NCBI GenBank assembly: GCA_036405135.1
Contig: DASWYF010000002.1
Coordinates: 1-64,000 of the forward strand
DNA from: Verrucomicrobiia bacterium
GTDB lineage: Bacteria; Verrucomicrobiota; Verrucomicrobiia; Limisphaerales; JAEYXS01
Direction of reading: 5' to 3'
DNA: 64,000 nucleotides
Positions within the stretch are counted from its first letter, which is position 1. Each line of letters opens with the position of its first letter. The notes beneath the pieces are model-generated. The model did not search any database, was not told the origin of the DNA, and worked only from the letters and a program-made list of their open reading frames with translations. Made by a program: the position numbers and the translations under genes. Below are positions 58,557 to 64,000 of the stretch, one piece after another.

Positions 58557-59282
58557 ATGACGCGTATCCTGAAATTCATCGGCAAATGGGCGCTGCGTGC
58601 GTTCATCGTGCTGGTGATTCTCGTGATCGCGCTGATTCTGTTAAAGGACCGGATTTTTCAAGCGGTGGTCCAAAGCCGGTTGGAGAAACAGACGGGTTTG
58701 AAAGTGGAATTGAAGAGCGCGGAATTCAATCTGCGAACAGGGATGATGCGGTTTGAAGGATTGAAGATTTTCAATCCCACTGAGTATGGAGATTCTTCTT
58801 TCATCCATTTTGATGACTTGCGAGTGGAAGCGGACCGGGTGGAGTTGAAGCAACGGAAACTGCATTTCCGTTTACTGCATATCAACATGTCGGAACTGAC
58901 CATTGTGGAAGACAAACAGGGGAAGCTGAATTTGCAGGCGATCAAGGAGCAGTTGGACAAGAAAAAGAAAGAGTCCAAGAAGCCGGGCAAGCCAGGTGAT
59001 GATGGCGACGACGATGTTTCGGCAATGGAATTTGGAGGAATCGACACATTGCATCTGACTTTGGGCAAGGTGAAGAAAATCAGCCTGAACTATCCGGATA
59101 AACCGGTGGATACTGATTTGGGTGTGAAAGATGTAGTGATCAAGGATGTCCGCACGCAGGAAGATTTTCAGAATAAGGTGCTGCCGGTGTTACTGCGCGG
59201 AGGTGTGGCAGTGATCTATCAGATCTGGATGGATTCGAAATATCGGCAAAGCAATCCGGCACTGGTGCCGGCGACGCCTTAA
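58557..59282 (+). CDS. Short AsmA-like inner-membrane protein
   Basis: A 241-residue protein with an N-terminal anchor (about 10-30, ALRAFIVLVILVIALILL). The following stretch FQAVVQSRLEKQTGLKVELKSAEFNLRTGMMRFEGLKIFNP is the N-terminal AsmA pattern (L-x-x-x-T-G-x-x-V-x-x-x-x-x-x-x-x, G-x-L-x-x-x-N-P). A Lys-rich linker lies near 145-155 and the rest has the beta pattern of AsmA. AsmA proteins shape outer-membrane lipid traffic. This one is much shorter than the family (600+). Confidence 0.65.
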   Translation: MTRILKFIGKWALRAFIVLVILVIALILLKDRIFQAVVQSRLEKQTGLKVELKSAEFNLRTGMMRFEGLKIFNPTEYGDSSFIHFDDLRVEADRVELKQRKLHFRLLHINMSELTIVEDKQGKLNLQAIKEQLDKKKKESKKPGKPGDDGDDDVSAMEFGGIDTLHLTLGKVKKISLNYPDKPVDTDLGVKDVVIKDVRTQEDFQNKVLPVLLRGGVAVIYQIWMDSKYRQSNPALVPATP

Positions 59283-59286
59283 AGAT

Positions 59287-59664
59287 TTACTTCTTCAACT
59301 GCAGCAGTTTCACCGTGCCAACGAGCAGAGCGATGAGAACTATCGCAGCCATGTTTTCACCGGCCTTGGGAGAGAAGATGAGGATGAAACCTTGATTCTT
59401 CACCAAAGCGGCGAAGCTGGAGACGCAAAAGGGCATGAGGAACAACCGGAAAACTTGCCAACGATCCAATTCCACTTTCTGTTTTCCTGAAGCGGTGGTG
59501 CTGATGTAGAGCGCGGCTCCGATGATTCCGCTCAGGCCAAGTGACGTAAGCCAGATGCTGGGGCGGCCATCGAAATAGCGGATGAGCACCATCAGATACC
59601 AAATGAAATAGCACCAGAGGATGAGCCGTCCGGTATTCAGTTGGCGAAGGTAGGTGAGTAACAT
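59287..59664 (-). CDS. Four-helix membrane protein of unknown function
   Basis: The ATG at 59664, 1 nt after the nadB stop, gives 125 residues with four hydrophobic segments (LILWCYFIWYLMVLIRYF, SIWLTSLGLSGIIGAALYIS, VFRLFLMPFCVSSFAALV, MAAIVLIALLVGTVKLLQL). A longer frame exists only by reading through nadB. It is last in a four-gene cluster (panD, lpxD, nadB, this gene). No family is recognised. Confidence 0.6.
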   Translation of the reverse strand: MLLTYLRQLNTGRLILWCYFIWYLMVLIRYFDGRPSIWLTSLGLSGIIGAALYISTTASGKQKVELDRWQVFRLFLMPFCVSSFAALVKNQGFILIFSPKAGENMAAIVLIALLVGTVKLLQLKK

Positions 59665-59665
59665 A

Positions 59666-61264
59666 CTACGACTCACGGCGGACGACTGTGTCCTTCTGCG
59701 CCCAAGCAGGATCAGCGTTCGGATAGTCCAGCGTATAATGCAGGCCACGGCTTTCAGGGCGTTGCAAGGCACAGCGCACGATGAGATCGGCCACGGTGGC
59801 GATGTTGCGTAGCTCAAGCAAATCGCTCGTCACCACATAGTCCCAATAATACTCACGGATTTCTTCGAGGATGTTCGTGATGCGTTTCTGGGCGCGTTCG
59901 AGACGCTTGGTTGTGCGGACGATGCCGACGTAGTCCCACATCAGTCGGCGGATCTCTTCCCAGTTGTGACTGACCACGACGAGTTCATCCGGATCTTGCG
60001 CGTTACCACGGCGCCATTCGGGAATGTTCAGATTGATCGTAGGTTCGGGATGCTTCAGCAGATGTTCCGCAGCACGATGAGCGCAGACGAGGCCTTCGAG
60101 CAGTGAATTGCTCGCGAGACGATTCGCGCCGTGCAGGCCGGTGCAGGCGACTTCACCTACGGCATAGAGCCCCGCGATGTCGGTGTGGCCATCGAGATCA
60201 GTCATCACGCCGCCACATTGATAATGAGCAGCGGGGACAACGGGAATCGGCTCTTTCGTGATGTCGATGCCGTAGCGCAGGCAATTTTCGTAGATGGTCG
60301 GAAAGTGATCGATGATGAAGCGGGCGGGCTTGTGTGTGATGTCGAGCAGCACGTAGTCCGAACCGGTGCGCTTCATCTCGTTGTCGATGGCGCGCGCGAC
60401 GATGTCGCGAGGAGCGAGCGATTTGCGCGGATCATACTTGTGCATGAACTCCTCGCCATCCATGCGACGCAGCACACCGCCTTCACCACGCACAGCTTCT
60501 GTGATGAGGAAGGATTTCGCTTTCGGATGATACAGGCAGGTGGGGTGAAACTGGACGAACTCCATGTTCGCCACGCTGGCACCAGCGCGATAAGCCATGG
60601 CGACACCATCACCAGTCGCGATGTCGGGATTGGTCGTGTAGAGATAGACTTTGCCGCAACCGCCCGTAGCGAGGAGAACGACAGGTGCGATGAAGGTTTC
60701 TACTGCACCCTCTGGAGTAAGGACATAAACACCGACGCAACGGTTCTGGCCTTCATAACCCAACTTGTTCGTGGTGATGAGATCGATGGCGAAATGGTTT
60801 TCGAGAACTGTGATGTTCGGTTGCGCGGCGACGGCAGCAAGCAGGGCACGTTCGATCTCGCGACCCGTGGCGTCTTTTGCGTGCAGGACTCGGCGCTTGG
60901 AGTGGCCGCCTTCCTTGGTCAGGTCCAGTTCACGTTCACCACGGCTGAAGGGGATTTCGCGTTCAGAAAATTTGGTGCCGAGGGCGATGAGTTCATGGAT
61001 GCGAGCGGGGCCTTCTTCCACGATGGTGCGAACGGCGGCTTCTTTGCACAGACCCGCACCGGCATCGAGTGTGTCTGCTACGTGCATCTCCACGGAATCT
61101 TCCTTGGAGGTGACGGCAGCGATGCCGCCTTGGGCCCAGTTGGTATTGGAGTCCGCGCGGTTCTTCTTCGTGATGATGGCCACGCGCCCGTGCGGAGCGA
61201 CGTTGAGCGCAAAGGTGAGTCCCGCAATGCCGCTGCCGAGCACCAGATAGTCAAATTGTCTCAT
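59666..61264 (-). CDS. nadB: L-aspartate oxidase
   Basis: A 532-residue FAD enzyme that oxidises aspartate to iminoaspartate, first step of NAD synthesis. The N-terminal dinucleotide fold reads [55 protein letters not shown] and [19 protein letters not shown] are diagnostic of the succinate dehydrogenase/NadB family. Length matches E. coli NadB (540). Upstream lpxD ends 84 nt away. Other NAD genes (nadA, nadC) are not in this window. Confidence 0.96.
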   Translation of the reverse strand: MRQFDYLVLGSGIAGLTFALNVAPHGRVAIITKKNRADSNTNWAQGGIAAVTSKEDSVEMHVADTLDAGAGLCKEAAVRTIVEEGPARIHELIALGTKFSEREIPFSRGERELDLTKEGGHSKRRVLHAKDATGREIERALLAAVAAQPNITVLENHFAIDLITTNKLGYEGQNRCVGVYVLTPEGAVETFIAPVVLLATGGCGKVYLYTTNPDIATGDGVAMAYRAGASVANMEFVQFHPTCLYHPKAKSFLITEAVRGEGGVLRRMDGEEFMHKYDPRKSLAPRDIVARAIDNEMKRTGSDYVLLDITHKPARFIIDHFPTIYENCLRYGIDITKEPIPVVPAAHYQCGGVMTDLDGHTDIAGLYAVGEVACTGLHGANRLASNSLLEGLVCAHRAAEHLLKHPEPTINLNIPEWRRGNAQDPDELVVVSHNWEEIRRLMWDYVGIVRTTKRLERAQKRITNILEEIREYYWDYVVTSDLLELRNIATVADLIVRCALQRPESRGLHYTLDYPNADPAWAQKDTVVRRES

Positions 61265-61348
61265 CCGATAGAGGATGTTTAGCGGAATGAAAGACCTACG
61301 GCAAATCCGGAAATGGCACTGCCAGCCGAAGCGAACGAAAGAAAATCG

Positions 61349-62368
61349 CTATTCCTTCGCGCCGAGCTGTTTTTCTAGCTCCTTCACGCGGCGGATCAGT
61401 TCAGGCAATTGCTGTAAGGCGAGCATCTGGCGCTTGGCCTGCTTGTCTGGTTGAGCAGGGCTGCCCATCCATTTTTCACCGGCGGGGATGTCATGCATCA
61501 CGCCGGATTGCGCCACGATGGTGACGCGGTCGCCGATCTTCAAATGGCCAGCGAGGCCGACTTGACCTGCGACGGTCACGTAGTTGCCGAGCTTGTTGCT
61601 ACCGGCGATACCCGTCTGCGAGATGATGATGCAGTGCTCGCCGATGACGACGTTGTGGCCGATCTGCACGAGGTTATCGATCTTCGTGCCTTTACCGATG
61701 ACCGTGGGCGCAAGCGCGCCGCGATCAATGGTCACATTCGCGCCGAGCTCCACATCATCACCGAGGATGACGATGCCGACTTGCGGCACCTTGCGATGCT
61801 GGCCTTGATCGAAGACGTAACCGAAACCATCCGAGCCAACTACGGTGCCAGCGTGGATACGAACGCGGGCACCGATTTGGCAACCTTGGTAAACGGTGAC
61901 GTTCGGGAAGATGCGGACATCGGCACCCAGCGTGACGTTTTCACCGATGGACACGAGGCGTTCCAAGACGCAACCAGCGCCGATTTTCGCACCAGCGCCG
62001 ACGAAAGAATTGGGGCCGACGAAAGCGCTGGGATCAACTGAAGCTGTAGAATCTACGACAGCAGTAGGGTGAATGCCTGGAGCGAAACTCGGTTCTGGGA
62101 AAAAGAGCGGGAGGACGCGGGCGAAGGCCACGCGAGCATTCGCGACTTTAATCAGCGTTTTCTTATCTGATTTGAAATCATCGCCGGAAACCAAGATCGC
62201 AGAGGCTGCGCTTTGTTCCGCAGCGGTGAAGTACTCTTGGGTTTCGGCAAAGGTAAGATCACCTGCTTTCGCGGAGTTCGCAGGAGCGAAGCCGGAGAGG
62301 GGCATGGAGCTGTCGCCGATGACCAGTCCTTGTAGTTTTTCAGCGAGTTCAGCGGCGGTAAATGGCAT
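61349..62368 (-). CDS. lpxD: UDP-3-O-acylglucosamine N-acyltransferase
   Basis: A 339-residue trimeric left-handed beta-helix enzyme of lipid A synthesis. From the ATG at 62368 the N-terminal uridine domain ([14 protein letters not shown]) leads into many hexapeptide repeats ([23 protein letters not shown], and [22 protein letters not shown] with catalytic His). A C-terminal helix ([19 protein letters not shown]) is usual. A GTG start at 62401 would overlap panD and is less likely. This points to lipopolysaccharide with lipid A in the organism. Confidence 0.94.
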   Translation of the reverse strand: MPFTAAELAEKLQGLVIGDSSMPLSGFAPANSAKAGDLTFAETQEYFTAAEQSAASAILVSGDDFKSDKKTLIKVANARVAFARVLPLFFPEPSFAPGIHPTAVVDSTASVDPSAFVGPNSFVGAGAKIGAGCVLERLVSIGENVTLGADVRIFPNVTVYQGCQIGARVRIHAGTVVGSDGFGYVFDQGQHRKVPQVGIVILGDDVELGANVTIDRGALAPTVIGKGTKIDNLVQIGHNVVIGEHCIIISQTGIAGSNKLGNYVTVAGQVGLAGHLKIGDRVTIVAQSGVMHDIPAGEKWMGSPAQPDKQAKRQMLALQQLPELIRRVKELEKQLGAKE

Positions 62369-62384
62369 AGGGAGAGTTGGGCGG

Positions 62385-62747
62385 TTAAATACCGCGCTCA
62401 CTCAGGATCTTGTTGGCTTCACCCAGCACGATGATCTTTGGCGTCCAGCCCTTGGCTTCGCTGGCATCCACCACGGCATAGCTCATGATGGTGAGGCGGT
62501 CGCCGACTTTGCCCAAGTGCGCTACGCCACCATTCAAGATGATGGCCGCAGAGCCGCGCTGGCCAGGGATGGCGTAGGTCTCGAATCGGTTGCCATTCGC
62601 CATGTTGCCGCACAGGATGCGTTCATAGGGAAGGATGCCTGATTTCTCCATCAGGTCCTCAGCAATCGTCAGGCTGCCCTCGTAATTGACGTTGGCACCC
62701 GTGACTTCCGCCCGGTGTATCTTCGATTTTAGCAGGTGAATCTGCAT
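62385..62747 (-). CDS. panD: Aspartate 1-decarboxylase
   Basis: A 120-residue pyruvoyl enzyme that makes beta-alanine for pantothenate. From the ATG at 62747, residues 24-25 are Gly-Ser in YEGSLTI, the self-cleavage site that forms the pyruvoyl group on Ser25. [20 protein letters not shown] is the standard N-terminus, and [12 protein letters not shown] continues the family pattern. Its partner lpxD follows on the same strand 16 nt downstream. Divergent from the Gfo/Idh/MocA gene. Confidence 0.96.
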   Translation of the reverse strand: MQIHLLKSKIHRAEVTGANVNYEGSLTIAEDLMEKSGILPYERILCGNMANGNRFETYAIPGQRGSAAIILNGGVAHLGKVGDRLTIMSYAVVDASEAKGWTPKIIVLGEANKILSERGI

Positions 62748-62853
62748 ACAACTCTCAAGTCGTCCGTTGACTTGAAAAACGCGCGTCACTATAAAGGCCG
62801 CCATCTCGTATTCAACAACGGACTGAAACCATTTTATATCATCACTTTACACC

Positions 62854-64000
62854 ATGAGCAGAAAAATTCGATACGGTATGGTGGGCGGCGGGCGGGGAGC
62901 CTTCATCGGCGCGGTGCATCGCATCGCGGCGAATATCGATGGGCAGATCGAGCTGGTTTGCGGCGCATTCTCCTCTGACCCAGAGCGTTCCAAGGCGAGC
63001 GGAGCGGATCTTTTCCTCCCGGCGAACCGCTGCTACGGCACGTTTGAAGAGATGATCAAGGCTGAGGCCAAGCTGCCGGAAGGCGAGCGGATGGACTTCG
63101 TTTCCATCGTCACGCCGAACCATATGCATTTCCCTCCGGCGAAGATGGCGCTGGAGAATGGCTTCCATGTATTGAGCGATAAACCGGCTACGCTGAACCT
63201 CGCTGAAGCGAAGAAGCTGGGTGAGATCGTGAAGAGGTCCGGTCAGCTCTACGGCCTGACGCATAACTACACGGGCTATCCGATGGTGAAGGAAGCCAAG
63301 GCGATGATCGCTGCGGGCAAGCTCGGCAAGATTCGCAAGGTGGTGGTGGAGTATCCGCAAGGCTGGTTGGCCACGCGCATCGAGGCGAGCGGCCAGAAGC
63401 AAGCGGCCTGGCGCACGGACCCGAAGCGCTCGGGCGCGGCAGGTTGCATCGGCGACATCGGCACGCATGCGGAGAACTTGGCGGAATACATCACGGGTTT
63501 GGAGATCGAAGAACTTGCTGCCGACATCACGGCTTTCGTGAAAGGTCGTGCATTGGATGATGACGGCAACGTATTGCTGCGTTTCAAAGGCGGCGCGAAG
63601 GGTGTGCTGCACAGCTCCCAAATCTCGGTGGGTGAAGAGAACAATCTGAACATCCGCGTGTATGGTGAACTCGGTGGCATCGAATGGCACCAGAAGGAAC
63701 CGAACACGTTGCTCGTGAAGTGGCTGAACGACCCGATGCAGGTGTATCGCGCCAGCATGGGTTACCTGAGTGATTCCGCGAAAGCGGCTGGTCGCACGCC
63801 TCCGGCGCATCCGGAAGGTTATCTGGAAGCCTTCGCGAACATTTACAAGAACTTCGCGAATCACATCCGCGCGGTGCAATCCGGCACGAAGCTGGCGAAG
63901 GACGCGGTGGCTTTGGATTACCCGAAAATCAGCGATGGTATCCGCGGCATGGCGTTCATCGAGGCCGTGGTGAAGTCCTCGAAGGGCAATGCCAAGTGGA
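62854..64000 (+). CDS. Gfo/Idh/MocA-family oxidoreductase (3' end outside window)
   Basis: 382 codons are visible, starting at the ATG at 62854, and the frame is still open at the window edge. The Rossmann motif reads GMVGGGRGAFIGAVH, the E-K-P region is replaced by VLSDKPATLNL (Asp for the usual Glu), and GAAGCIGDIGTHAENLAEYI holds the conserved His of the C-terminal domain. It is longer at the C-terminus than the first such enzyme in this window and probably belongs to a different subgroup of sugar dehydrogenases. Confidence 0.87.
   Translation, partial: MSRKIRYGMVGGGRGAFIGAVHRIAANIDGQIELVCGAFSSDPERSKASGADLFLPANRCYGTFEEMIKAEAKLPEGERMDFVSIVTPNHMHFPPAKMALENGFHVLSDKPATLNLAEAKKLGEIVKRSGQLYGLTHNYTGYPMVKEAKAMIAAGKLGKIRKVVVEYPQGWLATRIEASGQKQAAWRTDPKRSGAAGCIGDIGTHAENLAEYITGLEIEELAADITAFVKGRALDDDGNVLLRFKGGAKGVLHSSQISVGEENNLNIRVYGELGGIEWHQKEPNTLLVKWLNDPMQVYRASMGYLSDSAKAAGRTPPAHPEGYLEAFANIYKNFANHIRAVQSGTKLAKDAVALDYPKISDGIRGMAFIEAVVKSSKGNAKW

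Noticed and set aside
60131-61282. A 383-codon open frame opposite nadB
   Set aside because: Antisense shadow; nadB is certain by its motifs.
1-64000. tRNA, rRNA or other classical structured RNA genes
   Set aside because: Scanned by eye for the T-loop GGTTCRANYCC and known rRNA segments; nothing convincing was found. A tRNAscan-SE or Rfam search could still find one I missed.

Overview
The window looks like a stretch of chromosome from a member of the Verrucomicrobiota, most likely from the Pedosphaera/Limisphaerales side of the phylum. This is inferred from gene content, not from a marker-gene comparison. The signs are a planctomycete/verrucomicrobial type cytochrome c fused to WD40 repeats, paired with a large PPC-domain secreted protein; ThuA, DUF4380, NHL, PQQ-propeller and SGNH secreted proteins; tiny lipoproteins with an NRSA-x-PW tail; a B12-dependent class II ribonucleotide reductase; Gram-negative envelope genes (lnt, lpxD); and many genes without a clear Shine-Dalgarno sequence. 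No rRNA, tRNA or CRISPR array was found.

Layout. 1-3.8 kb: the end of an ISL3-like transposase, secreted DUF4380 and BNR proteins, a coiled-coil membrane protein and two related tiny lipoproteins, the second broken. 3.8-8.7 kb: an isolated nuoA, a decayed ISAs1 transposase, then purA, uppS and def; purA has a promoter followed by an intrinsic terminator inside its leader. 8.7-16 kb: PfkB kinase, parB, an acyl-CoA ligase-like enzyme, a lipoprotein, rsmH with a MazG-like pyrophosphohydrolase, and tag. 16-25 kb: a PQQ propeller, a PLP dehydratase, a nitrilase-type amidase, ThuA, a methyltransferase, a glycosyltransferase, a HydE-like radical SAM enzyme and a flavin-halogenase-like oxidoreductase. 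25-36 kb: PPC and cytochrome-WD40 proteins, a tight three-gene operon (single-domain response regulator, unknown protein, degenerate FkbM-like protein), an esterase and a 1047-residue secreted propeller protein. 36-48 kb: MOSC, DUF1963, Gfo/Idh/MocA, amidohydrolase, SGNH hydrolase, aldo/keto reductase, thioredoxin-like protein, lnt, a double CCGxC-domain protein and an NHL protein. 48-64 kb: a phosphatase-like protein, recQ, a zinc-module/HTH protein, oxyR, an ECF sigma factor, nrdJ, an AsmA-like protein, the panD-lpxD-nadB cluster and the start of a second Gfo/Idh/MocA oxidoreductase.

What stands out most is non-coding. Several families of dispersed palindromic elements sit exactly at the 3' ends of genes. 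In six cases the element begins 0-2 nt after a stop codon or supplies the stop codon itself. One bridges two convergent stop codons, and one supplies the start codon and first signal-peptide residues of the next gene. Separately, a 234-bp block after recQ holds seven different perfect hairpins in a row. Other regulatory signals worth testing are the purA leader terminator, an apparently leaderless oxyR promoter and a palindromic pair of DnaA boxes upstream of nrdJ.
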